A stretch of 64,000 bases of DNA from Argopecten irradians (lineage: Eukaryota; Mollusca; Bivalvia; Pectinida; Pectinidae). The notes under the pieces are model-generated. The model was not told the origin of the DNA and ran no database searches. It saw nothing but the letters and a program-made list of their open reading frames with translations. A program made the translations under genes and the position numbers. The stretch's first letter is position 1. Each line of letters opens with the position of its first letter. Below, one piece after another: positions 48,334-61,579 of the stretch. The stretch spans positions 10,014,755-10,078,754 of the forward strand of contig NC_091134.1 of the NCBI RefSeq assembly GCF_041381155.1, written 5' to 3'.

Positions 48334-51300
48334 TCAGAGATTCAGGGAGAACTTGGTAATGACTGCGCTTATCAACAACAGGGGAGTCAATCCATGGACG
48401 TCATTAGCTGAAAGAGGAACGTGTTGTGCAGCAAGAATTCCTGGCGGTTTTTTGGACTGTCAATATATATTTCTGTACCACATTTGTAGGTAAAATCGAG
48501 ACAAAATATTTTACAAAATTATATTATTCTGACATACCCGTATTATATAAACATATATTTATAACTATATCAAATCGATTTAGAATTAATAATGCATAAA
48601 ACATGATACGTGTTTACAACAATTTGATACGTTTACAGTCCAAAGATATTAGTACCTAGATAACCCCTCCTGTATTCCCTTCACTGGTCATATCTTACCT
48701 GAATTCTTGTTGGGTTTTTTAGTTGTATTGGTGCCTAATTAGAAGAAAATACTCAATTTAGACATTTTTCATTTTATCGCAAATATTTTTAATATGTCAA
48801 TTAGAGCAAAAGAGAATAGTTGACACGTACAATTGTTGATATTTAACTTATTAAATTCATACCATCTTTAACTCCCTCAAAGCAATTTATTTACATAAAT
48901 GATCTACTTTTGCATGTTCGTCGTCAAATTGAAAACGATGAAATCAGATTCCCGTATATTTGGGTGAGTCGAAATACCATACTAACGTAAACTATGGAAT
49001 TCCATTACCATTCTTCGGGAAAACCTCCATGAAACAAATATCGACATCCTACTCAACTTTATCCACCAGAAAGATAATTCAATTCTTATATCTACGGTCC
49101 GAATTATTATTTTCATAGCTCAATATTAAATGATTTCCGTCTGATGAAGCATATATCTGCTTTCATGTGTCATGCTTGCATTTGATTTTTTTTTCTCACT
49201 TTTTTCTTTCTTTCTTTTTCTTACTTTTTTTTTTTACTCATTGGTTTATTCATTATTTTTCGTATAAGAATGTATCTACATTTGATACGTATTCTTCATA
49301 ATATTTCTTCATTCTAGTTCACTATATCATTCCTTCTTTCCTTCCCAATTCTTTGTTCTTTATTTTATTTTTTCTCTCCCTCTTCCCTCTCTATCATTAA
49401 ACCCGAACAACGCAATTATACTTGTACTTGTACATGTAATTGTGTGATGAACGAGAAAGAATGGCAGAGTGAAAGATTTGCATGGAAGATAACTATATTC
49501 ATATTTCATGATTATGTGATTAATGCAAAACTGATAAATTAATTGAAAAAAAAAATTATGAAAAAATTAATTTCAGGCGTTTGCATAGTTTGTTTACAAA
49601 CGTTTACACAAGATATAACGTGGCAGGATATTTAACGAAGTTGTGACGCGGCGTCCGATTCAAACTGCTTGCATCAAGGAGATGTGTGACAGAGTTCTTT
49701 AAACATGAAACATGACATTTTCCCGAATTTAGGTGATTTGCAAATGAAACCGATCAAGGAACATGTATAAACACAGGTAGGCCCAGTGACAGAATAGTGT
49801 ACTGTAAATACAGATATACCGACTCTTAGAATGTAAGCGTAAAGCTTCATCGCTGTTTCAATCACTACTGTTGTTTTCCTATCATATCTTTCAATTACAT
49901 CAAATGGAAATAATACAAATACATAGGACGTACATAAGGATCTCGTAATGGACAACATAGCGTTGCTTACACAACATGTAAACATTGCGACGTGATCGGC
50001 ACGTGAACAACTGTATATTATACAACATTTTATGATTATCATACGCACCAAAGAGAGACGATAGTGACATTAACATTGGAACTTTTCTACATTTTTATAA
50101 ACACACCTACGTATACCATATGTGTTCAAACCTATTTCGATAGGCCTACATGTTCCTCGACCGTACAATCGGTACTGAAAATACTAAGAGTTTCTGATGC
50201 GGAAATCACACATCCATACGCGTGGCTCCAAATTGCGCGTGACATACTCAATCTACCGAAAAATAAAGTTGAGTAGCCGTTGATTGAAATCAGCGGGGTT
50301 ATATTATCAATTCACCACTGACTGTAGATATGCTGATAATTTTACTTTTATGAAGAACATCACATGTATTTTCACGATGAAACCTTATATTGCACTGTGA
50401 AGAATGAAATAAATATGGATATGTAAATTTCAAACTTAACAACAAACATCACCGATAAATATAGCTGCAATATTGTAGTATTCTAGACAGATAATAATGC
50501 TGGTCGAAAAGCTGAGTAACCAGAGTACGTTCTTCGATATAAAATGAAGAAATAAAGTATGTGTTTTCTCTATTCACCTCCGGTTCCAGTGCCTGATGTG
50601 CCAGTGCCACCAGTGCCTGATGTGCCAGTGCCACCAGTGCCTGATGTGCCAGTGCCACCAGTGCCAGATGTACCAGTGCCACCAGTGCCACCACCAGTGC
50701 CACCAGTGCCACCTGTGCCACCAGTGCCTGATGTGCCAGAAGTACCGGTTCCTGTGAAGCAAATGAAAACAAAAGCAAGTACATGTATTTAACAAAACTA
50801 AATTCTGCATGAATTTTAAAATGTATATGTACCTTATTGCTAACAAATAAAGCTCTATCAAATTTATTTTCTTGAAGTATAAGGCGCTAATATAAGACTA
50901 TGAATTAACCACTATAATAATTAAAGCGACTGTTTATGATGTTCTTTATCGTATTAGTAGATATATTCTAGTAAATATCTTGTTTCTTGTTTAAGATTCA
51001 TTTTTTATGTCGTCTAAGATACCTCACGTGATAGATAAGTCGACTTAATCATAATGATATATAAATGTATTGTTATAAGTTTGGCAGGATAATCATAACG
51101 AAAGGACGCATTGATAAGTATTTGCAGAAATACGCCACCACACAAGACATCTATTAACAAATGAAATATTACAACGATTGCTAACTTGGAAATAAAAATG
51201 ATTGTTTCCACTCGATCCATGATACACTGCAATCTCGTTTCTGATCTGTTGAGGGGTTTCTCCCTCAGTAATGTTGTATAGTCAGATGATAAGATATGAC

Positions 51301-54300
51301 ACGGGATAGTTATACTTGACCTTTTATATGCTGTCACATATCAAGGCGGAAATGTGAGAGGTGTTATTCTTACCAGTACTAATACAGCTTCCCGAACATG
51401 TGCCATCTGTACCTCCTTTCGTGCAAGTAGACGGTGTAGCTGTACAGCCGGTTACATCATCTAGTAATAATATATGTGTATAATAATATGGACATGAAAA
51501 TATTGTAACCCTTTCCAATTGCTAACAAAAATATCCACATCTAAATTTTCCTTCGTGTAGACCTACTGTGCCATGCATAATGCGCAAACTTATTTCAGTT
51601 GAACGGAGTCAGTTGAACAAATATATAATTCAGTTCGTTGAGCAAAATGTGATGATATAAAACACGGCATTGCCCAAAATGTTGTATATGATGGACATTT
51701 GACAGTGATTGCATATTAAGTTAGATTAGTTCGATTTTGTTTCAGTTCCACAAAATGATTTAATTAAATGTAATATTTATTGTTAAATAAAATCAAATGC
51801 AACAATTTGCTTAGGAATATGCAATTCATGCCAAATATATCTAAATTATGATGGTATTAAGTAACTAAAATACGAAATAATACTATATTATAAATTGTGG
51901 TATGTGATCAATCATAACCAACTACTTACCAGCACCACTTGCAGAGCCAGCTTTGAGAGTGACGGTCGGAAATAAAATAGAATTGCAAAGTTAACACAAT
52001 ATAAACATGAGGGTCTCTGGTACCTAATATACTCATAAGTAAACGTTCATAATTCAGTCCTTCTTTGTCGACGTTAACGATGACACATTTCGAATCACAA
52101 ACTAAACTTGCATACTTTTTATCATTAAGATGAAGTTATGATTACATTATCATGTACATGTTATAATCCCTTCAATAGATTTAAGTTAATAAAGTATAAA
52201 CGGATTACTGTTTACCTGTCACTGTGCATGTAAACACACATGTCTTGCCCCCGGTGCATGTTGATGAGGAACTGCATGTTGGATCATCTGTTTAATGAAC
52301 ATATTTGTATTTTGTACCACACGTGCTACAATGTATATCCCAAACGATAGCATACAATCAAACGGAAATATACGTATTTAGTCAATATGTGCTATATAAA
52401 TAAGACGCATACAAAAAGTGTATGCTAACATCAGGGATAATCAATATCAAAAGTTTATCTAAACCAAAGTTTGCAAGTACAGATATATTCACAAATCGGT
52501 TTTATTATTGTATTGCTTGCATCATCACACACAGATCATATAAACAAAAACACAAATATAAAACATTTATGCTATTACAATTATTGAATCTAATTTATGA
52601 GTACTTTTGACGTTGATTTAACGATGCTTCACCGTCGACAGAGCATAAACGATACTCATGATTCGAACAATAACCTTTGTGTAATAGTGCATACATATAT
52701 GTCTAATTAGCTCAAAAATAATATAAAACCATTAATTTTTCATATAGGGCAGAGTGCCACGGAATATTTTTGCGATCCAATTAATTATTTTTAATTCCCA
52801 GTAAAATTAGAAGCTCAAACTTTTCAATGGTGGTAATGGTGTAAAGTAAATAACTTTTGTAACTTATTATATATAAAGAAGAACACTTATTCGTCATTTG
52901 TCAGTAGTGGAGCATTTATAAGGATTAAAGTGTCTTTCTGGTGGTTAAATCGAAGGATAAAGTTGATAGGCTATCGATAATTTTTCATAGACCGCTTTAA
53001 TCCTTATATTTACAGTCTTATCTATTATTTTCATAGCTCAATATTGACCTTATTTAGTATTTATTGCATTTATAAAATTAAAGTTGAATTATATCGATTG
53101 GCTCCGACAGGCATATGGAACAGCCAGTCGAAGTAGCGGAAATTCTCGCCAAGTTAATAGAAAGATTTAACGATGAAAACTAAATTCAGGGTTCTACCGA
53201 TCTGATGTTAAAATAGTGCAAATCAGTTTGATTTTAATCCTTTATATCATATAATTACACACGCTTACACGTTCATAACGTTGCAGGATATTTAACGTAG
53301 TTGTGACGCGGTGTCCGATTCAAACCGCCTGCGTCAAGGAGGTGTGACGAACAGAGAGTTTCTTCAACTTTGTGAACACTGGAGTTCTACTTTGATCAGT
53401 TCACGTTTAAAAGTACTTGAATACACGGATGTTTTAGTGGTTACATGGCAATCACAGTAGGGTAGATAACGAACAGGACTTGTCGGTCTCTGAGCTGAAT
53501 TAACTGTATTGCCGTGCTAGTAACATGTCGCTGCCGACACACAACATGTAAACATGGCGACGAGATGGAAATGTACAAAACTTAATAATTGCTCAAAGAG
53601 ATACGGGTATTAACACCAACAGTGTAACTTTCCTACGTACATGTAGGTCTATGTATGTGTGTTCAACCCTATTTTAATACACGTTCCTCGAATGTACAAT
53701 TGGTACCATGCCCTGCAGGTAGGGCGTCAGAATTGTACTATTGTATCATCTTTTCTCCTCTTCCTAAATAATTATGTTCTATCAAAGTCTCCCTTGACAC
53801 CGCCTCACTTTTAGCCTTCTGTTGAGCGCTCGACCCTGTGAGGTAGGCTCTGGGTTCTATCTCCTGGCCGAGACACACCAAAGTCTATAAGCGCTCAGCA
53901 TACAGGAAGTATATCGACTGGTTGATCCGTTGTCAGTTTAATGTGACCGGTTCGGGTGTGTTGCCTGGTGTCTTTGGCAGCATGCGTCAGTGATAAAAAA
54001 CTATAAAATGGGCAAAAGTTCCACTATACATGAAGACACGACACGAGAATACCGCATGCTCACAAATCACACACCACTCAATTCAAACACACTACACATC
54101 TCACACAATGGAGGTCGTCCTCACATGACCCTCGTTGTTAATTTAATCAAACAAACAAACACCAAATAAACAAACGATAGGTACTGAAAACAATAGTTTC
54201 TGACGGAGACCATCATATATGCATCCGTACGGCTCCAATTTGCACATGACATACTCAATCTATCGAGGAAAAAAGTTGAGTAGCATTTGCTTGAAATCGA

Positions 54301-56883
54301 CGGGTTTCATGCTACCAATCCACCACTGACTTTAATTATCAACATATACAAATGAAAGTTCATAATTTGGATTAATGTGTCTTTCTAATACTGGATGATG
54401 CATTTCGATGATTGATGCGTTCTAGTAATATACTGCCTACCGGAACGATTAAACTGTAATTCAGGAATTTTCATATCGGGAAATAAAATAACCTACTATT
54501 GTGTTATCCATACTAAATTGGAATATTATCCAGACATGTTGCGCATATATAAGGAAAATACATCGATTTAAAGCAACATGGCGATTCAAAAATAATTTTA
54601 GAAAATTATTTACCTAATAGAAGTATAACGTAGAGAATGGTCAAATTTTCTAAGCACACATAGACTTCAAGCGCAGACAAGTTCTTTGTGTATTACTCAA
54701 AAAATGACATGAAAATAATGTGTGAATGTTTTTGATTTTTTGTCCCGATACAATTTGTTACATTTCAGCATTTCTTGCTGAAAATGCAAATTACTTTAAC
54801 TTCACAAAAATGTAGAAAATCAAAACTAGTCTAATTTGTTATAATGCCACACGTTAAAACTTAATATGTTCATCACAGCGAACCTTTAGAAGAACTACAC
54901 AACTTGATATAGCTTGTAGTCGTGAATATATGTGAAAATATTGGAGAAAAAAGGATGAAAAGGGCATTTTTTTCAAAATGGCTGTCAAATTGGTCATTTC
55001 TCAAATTTCATGTATAACAATTTCTTCATGCATAGATGTCTATTTTTGATACATATATTTTCTTTTTGGCAAAATAGAGACAATTATGTTTTGAATATTA
55101 CAAAAACTCTTTGATTAATGTTGAAACGAGACTGAAACCACACCAGAGCAGATCTTTATTTAGTGACATAATTAACTTATTAAGCGTACGTTCGCAACAA
55201 GTATTACGTATGCTTCCTTAATTTTGAACATAAATAAGAACGTGAAAATGGGATTTTGAAAACGAAGTATGATATAGAGTTGGAATTACTGAAGAATTCG
55301 TGTTATGCGCTCAAAATATAAAACAGGTAGGGCATGGTTAATATCGGAATAGTCTTGTACATCCAGATTCATAAACCTAAGAGTCTGATTTAAATAATAC
55401 AATTTCGCGAACGGAGTCATATTAAAAAAAAATTGAAATTGTTTGGTTATTATGAATATGACATGTCGATTCTTTGATTATTTTGTTCCTTTATTAAAAC
55501 GTTGAATTGTAATATTTGCAATGCATATTGTGAAAATTTCTATTGTCAATTGCACTCTATATTATAACGTATTGTGTATTAAGTCCTTAAATTCCCTTGG
55601 AATGCAATATGCTTTTAATGTTATAAATAAATACTTAAAAGGACCACTATGTTTCCGAAACAAAAAATTAATGTTATAACATCTATACCCATAACACAAG
55701 AGAAAATGTCAACACAAAACAAATGTGAGATTCCGTATATGCAGCTTTAAAAACAATGAATGCTCATTTTGTTGTGTTTTATTTCGTGGTGGCGGAATGA
55801 TAATTAATACCATCGCATTATGATTAGGGCTAACAACGGAAAAGAGATAAACAATATGGGAACTGTTCTTTAATTTACCCATTCAAAATAGTTTAGGAAG
55901 AGGTGAAATTGTAGAATTAACGGTACGCTTATAATCGTTTTCACTAAAGCTTATTTTAAAGTTACATTTAAAGAAAAAAATCATTTCGATTAAGCTATGT
56001 ACCTTTGCTTTTAATTGCCAAAATACATAAAGATTTTATACAACATAATTACAAAAGAACAATTTGGTTCGTTTGAATAAATGAACAATAGAAGGGATAC
56101 AACCTACATGTCATTAGACTCGCGCGAAAACATTGTAGAATGTATAAATTAAAAATAACATACTCACCTCCGTAGACAATGGCTATAGTCAACACAATGA
56201 GAACACATGTAACAGGAAGTTTCTCCTAAGAAGAAAAAAAAGTAATAAAGTGGATATACTAAGAAATGTGAAGAAAGTAATTAACTGGATTTTATAGGAT
56301 CAATTCCATTTATATCGTAATTTGATTTTTATTTATGTAAAAGGAACAAATAATGAAGAAAAAAGTATCAATCATAAAATGTACTCAAATACTCTGAGTT
56401 AATTGTTATTATATTTTTCTACGAATTGTGTATCGGTTTGCATGAACACATTTTAGTTATTGAGGGTACTCTCCCAGAACGATGCTTGTTGTATTAAACA
56501 AACCAAACATGTTCTCTTGTGAATGCCATTGGCAATAATCAAAATTGTTTTATAGCAAATCGAGTTTTGAAAATTGGAAAACAGTACATTATATATTAAC
56601 AATATTGACATTTGGGAATACATTTATGAAACTTCATTATCCTTTTGAGTAGTTTTGACAAATACTTATTGTTTGTTATAATGAATTCCCAGAAATGAAT
56701 ATAAATCTAAATTAAAGAAAATTGTAAAATGTCAAGCGTGTTGTTCTCAAAACAATAACGAACATTATAAAAAATATCTATATCAATCTACAAAAATATA
56801 ATAGCCTTTATAAGATATATACGCACACATTAAAGAAAAGGTTGATAATGATAATTATTTCTAATTTATTCTAAACTTACCAT
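48334..56883 (-). CDS. Gene D: secreted, GPI-tailed protein with two 4-Cys modules and a Gly-Thr stalk (8 coding exons, 174 aa)
   Basis: Unrecognised family member. Coding parts: 56883-56881 (ATG, last codon of exon 1), 56225-56168, 52287-52216, 51950-51930, 51460-51374, 50751-50578, 48734-48699 and 48407-48334. All borders are AG/GT and all internal junctions after the signal exon are phase 1. The sum is 525 bases. The signal peptide (MEKLPVTCVLIVLTIAIVYG) is followed by DDPTC-x5-C-x5-C-x3-C. A 21-base exon encodes GSASGA, then comes C-x6-C-x8-C-x3-C. A stalk of about 58 residues is nearly pure Gly, Thr and Ser, with a GTGGTGTS period. Then come NTTKKPNKNS and HGLTPLLLISAVITKFSLNL at the end. 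Unlike A and B it has no furin-type site. The start is set by the only ATG that precedes the signal peptide in frame. Function unknown. Confidence 0.85.
50578..50751 (-). repeat. Coding tandem repeat in gene D stalk exon
   Basis: 174 bases of GGCACTGGTGGCACTGG-type repeat with a period of about 24 that encodes GTGGTGTS. The exon length keeps phase 1 on both sides. The other strand reads as Val-Pro repeats or as Trp-His repeats; both are artefacts. Confidence 0.9.
52618..52917. mobile_element. TTAA-family MITE in gene D intron
   Basis: Left end TTAA-CGATGCTTCACCGTCGACAG, right end TTGTCAGTAGTGGAGCAT followed by a damaged TTAA. The interior matches the outer parts of the 32825-33381 element but lacks its palindromes. 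Confidence 0.7.
53775..54165 (+). mobile_element. SINE-like dispersed element
   Basis: Runs from CCCTGTGAGGTAGGC through CCTGGCCGAGACACACC, GACTGGTTGATCCGTTGTCA and AAAGTTCCACTATACATGAA to a tail with CACATGACCCTCGTTGTTAA and AATCAAACAAAC. The tail matches that of the SINE at 11686. It lies in the gene D first long intron. Family name not assigned. Confidence 0.6.
54690..55165 (+). repeat. Partial copy of the dispersed repeat of about 0.9 kb
   Basis: CAAAATGGC-G-CAAAT-GG-CATTTCT and the AACGAGACTG-AACCACACCAGAG block relate it to 62370-62420 and 25275-25320. It is absent from copy 1 of the tandem unit. Confidence 0.5.
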
Positions 56884-56909
56884 AATGAATGATATATTCC
56901 TTATGTTCA

Positions 56910-56992
56910 AGTGTGGTAGTTTTCAGGCGAACATGGCTTTATATACTGTATATGTTGCTATGTTGTGACGTCAAATCAATGTTAATCACGTG
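56910..56992 (-). promoter_or_regulatory. Promoter of gene D
   Basis: TATATAAA at 56945-56938, a CRE-type TGACGTCA at 56966-56973 and an E-box CACGTG at 56987-56992. Transcription should start near 56910, leaving a 5' UTR of only about 30 bases before the ATG at 56883. An ATG-TTC-GCC-TGA mini-frame near 56933 lies just upstream of that start. Confidence 0.6.
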
Positions 56993-57836
56993 ATGTTACC
57001 ACATGCCAGGCTAAAGGTATCTATAAGTCAATATTGTGTCTCGTTTATCATTAGACCATACTTGATATCTAAGATTAGTTCGTAATCTTTATTTTTATGT
57101 TTTATTTAAGTAGACTACGACCTACCGACTGGACGTCATTTTCGTATTTTTCTGAACTCACGAAATTGCTTACAGAAGCTTCAAAGACAAACGTTGACTC
57201 GCTGTAACACACATTGAAAAGCCCAGCGAACATAAACAACTGTTTGTTGTTGTCTAAAATGAATCACAATTGATATTGAAATGTACTCACATTTCATATC
57301 TCAGCCTTAAGTAGTTTTGCAAAGATATGTTTTTTGTGGTTAACGTCAATATATTCTACTGACCTGCCAATTTACCGACACCTTTTTTGACGTAGGTTAT
57401 ACACTATATGAGAGAGTGTATAGTTTTTTTTAAATTAATGAGATGGAATGGTAAGGCCATGGGTCCCATATGTTACTAGGTAAACTTGTGGTTGCTTTAC
57501 AAATAGGTCAGGTTACACGGTATGTTTTAAATAGTAGTTTACAATGTGAATAACACGTGACCAATATCAATAACTCTATGCGCGTTAACATTTTTTTCAC
57601 ATATCACGCTATGTTATATACATCTAGATTTTGCCTTATTAAGACCGTAAGACTTTCAGATGTATAGATGGAGATAATGGTTTTCCACTTGGAGGATCAT
57701 AAAGTGTGGTAAAACCTGAGGTTTGCATTTTACAACACTTTGTGACCTCGATAGTGGAATATCCCCTATCCTTTATTTCCGTTAACATACCTCACGGTCC
57801 ATCATTTTACTTTATGTTTTTAATTTGTTTTTATTA

Positions 57837-60012
57837 CAATGAATTACACCACGGCGGAAATGCACTGCCTTCGTTTCGATCGTTCTGCTGATCGCCACGT
57901 TCCTTTGAAGTAACCGTGAACAAAGTACAAGTAACTGTTTGTTTGTGGTTTTAGTTGAAAGCCCTCCCCGTGCTTTCTGATTGGTCGTTTACCTTGAGTC
58001 GATGAAAGTGTCCGATAACAGCAGAGCCACGTATATACTCTTTATTTCAAAAAATGACACACAATCAGATGAACTTTAAATACTACTTCAAATTTTCTGC
58101 TCATAATCATGTTTACTTTTGTATTTTCTGCATTGAAAAAGGTTGTGTACTGTTAAGTCAAATAACATCCATGCGAACACTGACCACATGCTAACCAGAC
58201 ATTCCTGTACATGTACAGAAAACAATCAACTAAATGAAAAAAGACTTTCGAAATGGCCCTGTGTATACAAGATTGAGCCCAGGATAGAATTTTTACCCGG
58301 CTGCTGATTGGCTGGCTAATTATGAATTTTAAAAGTAAAAATGTTTTCTGACAGGTAATTATTCCTAGATAACCATGATATGAATTTGGAAATTCATGTT
58401 GAAATTTAAGTTCAAAATATCGATTTTGATAATGATTAGGTAAAAATATTAGAATTTCAGGATTTGTTTAGCGCAAAATCCGCCTGATTTCATTACAGCT
58501 AACTAATATTGCTTTGTTTTAATAATACAGTACAAAACTTTAACAAAGTTTAACACTGTGGTCTATGTAAATTTATTTAGTTGGTTGTTCTCTACAGTAC
58601 GTAGTTACATGTACATGTATACCATAGACTCCGATCATCGATATTCCAGGAATGTACCCTTCAAAAATGGAGAACCAAAACGCTGGGACATATTATGTCC
58701 TTTTTGTATTGATTGTGCTTGATACGAACCTCACTATTTTCATATTTACGAGAAACTTTCATACCGAAATATTACTATATAAATCCATTTTTTTATATTT
58801 TACAAAAAGATAGGGATGTACTCTCTATGTATTTCTCAATTACCTCCGTAAATATTTTTGATTGACTTATTAAAATACTCAGTTAAATGAATATTGTACG
58901 TAACATGCATGCCATTTATGCACATACATGTAACTAAAATGTGATTAAATTGATAAATGAATACCATCATATGTATTCGGATAATGTCATCATGTAGCAT
59001 CAGTTATCTCTGTCAAGAATTTATTTATTTTTCTTTATTCTTTCTTCACTTGATTTAACATTATGACCTTCTGTAACACATTGTATGTAGCAAACAAATT
59101 TTGAATCTTAGAGTATCGACGTCGTAAGCGCCCAAACTCCCCTGCATTCTTATAATTTCATTGATACTTTTTTAGAATTAATACTGATTATAGTGAATAA
59201 AAACTAATTCTTAACCTGATTATGCCATCGATAATCACTAAATTTGGATTTCGCCAAATTATCTGTGTGAGTATTACTCAATGACACATGTACGTTGAGC
59301 ATTACGCCCCTGCTAGTTTTCTAAAGATAGGTCTTGTTGATGCCTATATATGACTTATGGATATCCATAAATGAAGTTGAAAGATTACTATTTTACTTGT
59401 AAAATTTAAACGTTTGTTTTCAGAAACTAGGCTGGGTTTACTTTATTAATAAAAGATACAAACAACGGGATTTGTGTTGAAAATATCACGCAATTTTCAT
59501 ATATGGAGAATTGACTTGCAGTCGCGTTTCTTTTCGAATTTATTTCTATATGGCGAAATTCATAGTAGTAAAACTGCAGTAAAACGTCACGGTACATGTT
59601 TGAGCATAGGGAAGCCTCGGGTTTAAGATTTTGTGACCCTCGGGTAGAATATCCCTATCCTTCATATACAACTGTACAGTTATACACATATGAAAAAAGT
59701 CTTAAATATGTGATATTAAGGACGTAGTCTCACTTATAAATATTTGGTGATATATCCATAATTCGATTTTTGAATGTGCATAATCATATGTTAACTTTGC
59801 CGAGGTATTAATATATCGAATGGTCCGTGCAAGCGATTTTGATTGTTAAAATGTTACAATATGTACGTGAGCTTGATGAAATCCAATGTCAATCAAAGGT
59901 TCTGCAGCACAAGCTTAAAATGTGACTGACCAATCAAAAGGCGCCATGGATTTGCAATGGAAACTTCACTCGAAACGAACCCTCTCTGTTTCCGCCTTGA
60001 TGCAATTCATTG
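57837..60012. mobile_element. TA-flanked DNA transposon of about 2.2 kb, non-autonomous
   Basis: Terminal inverted repeats: CAATGAATTACACCACGGCG continuing into GAAA...TTCGTTTCGA at the left, and the complement TCGAAACGA...TTTCCGCC and AATTCATTG at the right. They are bordered by TA on both sides (57835-57836, 60013-60014). In copy 2 of the tandem unit the same site (about 45555-45575) is uninterrupted. No transposase frame was seen. The interior carries a piece of another dispersed repeat (59445-59665). Confidence 0.75.
59445..59665 (+). repeat. Partial copy of the 400-base dispersed repeat
   Basis: Matches 5980-6200 (ACAAACAACGG, AATTGACTT, ATATGGCG, AAGCCTCGGGTTT). It lies nested inside the 57837-60012 transposon. 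Confidence 0.65.
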
Positions 60013-61579
60013 TACATAATGTTATGCTAGAGCAATAAGATATTCCTAAAGAGCATAAATATTTTTGGCAAACTGAAAGACACAATAAGATAATTTTGTT
60101 GTATCTTATCTTGGTGAATGTATATATATATATATATATATATAATTCGTAACCTTACCGAATTTTTTCCTATACTCGATCACATTGTACAAGTATGCGT
60201 ACAACAGCAAACTATATAGCGCCAATATTTAATAAAGAAGAACTATCAAAGAGAAAGGATTGATTCTATATATTACATGTATATAAATTCTAAGATAACA
60301 CTATTGACGTCTTGAAGAAATATAGTGGTGGATTTTATTGATTTGTCTCTAGAGTCAAAGCACTGCGCCATACGTGACGTAACGACTTTCGTCGGAATTC
60401 GATTCATATATTGGCGGTCAAAGCTTCTCCGAGTCGCTCTCGATCACCATGATCAGACGATGTTTTTGGTGCGGACCTTGTGTTGTTATAACGACATTTA
60501 TTTATCAGTTGTTTATATGGGGTCCAGCGAACATGATTTCTATACGAGTGTCTGACCTTTGTTGTGATACAGGATCATGTGTACATCACAGTGTGTTAAC
60601 AGCTGCACTGCCCCTCATTGGTCATTCCAAATATCTTTTGCGTATGACTTTTGACTTTTGTCTATCATTTATTGTTGTTTTTTTAAACTGCATTGATTAA
60701 CAGATTGATGCATATGTCAAGTATTTATATCAGATTAGTGGGTCTCTCATTAGGCACAATATTTTATAATGAATGCAGTGAATGTAGATTAGAAAAAAAA
60801 CTTGGGTATGGGCTAGAGATCAACTTTAAATCTAAATTAATGAGATTAACAATTTTCATAATGAGCAACTTTCGTTGTATGATAAACGATAGCAACTTTT
60901 TGGAAAACCTATACATATTAACATTGAAAATAACCGATTACGCAGTGCATGGTCGATATTTTGTCTTTGGTCGATATAACCACGTGTTTTCAAAGTAAAG
61001 CATTACATTGTATATTCACTTTCATGCTTAGAATACCGTCAACTGAAATAATTGGAAGGCATATATTCTTGTTCCTTCCCCGATTAGACAATCCTCTTGG
61101 ATACTAAACACATATGTACATAGATTTACATTCAGATTCGTTGTTTCTCTCACGCTTGATAACGCTTACAGTAAAAGCAAATACTTTTCGTAAAATGAAA
61201 CGACATTAATATAATGATGTTATTGCAGGCCAAGAGCTGCGAAACCAGAATTTCAAATCCTTTCATAATTATTTGACTCAGATACCTAATAAATGATATT
61301 CTAGTTCTTCTATTCGCATACAGTGTCTATGTTGAAGCTTAAACTGTAGTTATCATCATATTGATAGAAATTAAAACCGTCATATGCCACATTTTGTTTG
61401 CGGTTATGATAACGTTTTGTATAAACTATATCCAAATAACCGGTTGATTTATTTTTTTATCGATAATCATGTCATTTAGAATCTTCTTACTTCTATAATA
61501 ACTTTTAAAGCAAAGAACATATACATGTTGTTAAAAATACATTGGATATGTACGGTAATGTCTGTTCAAGGAATACTTA

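Larger units (their letters stand above)
45428..57700 (-). repeat. Tandem unit, copy 2 (carries gene D)
   Basis: Starts with AAACCTGAGGTTTGCATTTT, as does copy 3 at 57708. Its 45860-47100 part is nearly identical to 60320-61570. It contains the whole of gene D and its promoter. Confidence 0.85.

Noticed and set aside
49674-50051. 125-residue - strand frame with several Cys
   Set aside because: Lies in the gene D intron; no matching splice borders and the frame is not kept in the related stretch at 40600-41100.
50559-50861. Val-Pro repeat frame (+) and Trp-His repeat frame (-)
   Set aside because: Other-frame readings of the gene D Gly-Thr stalk repeat; only the Gly-Thr frame keeps phase with flanking Cys exons.
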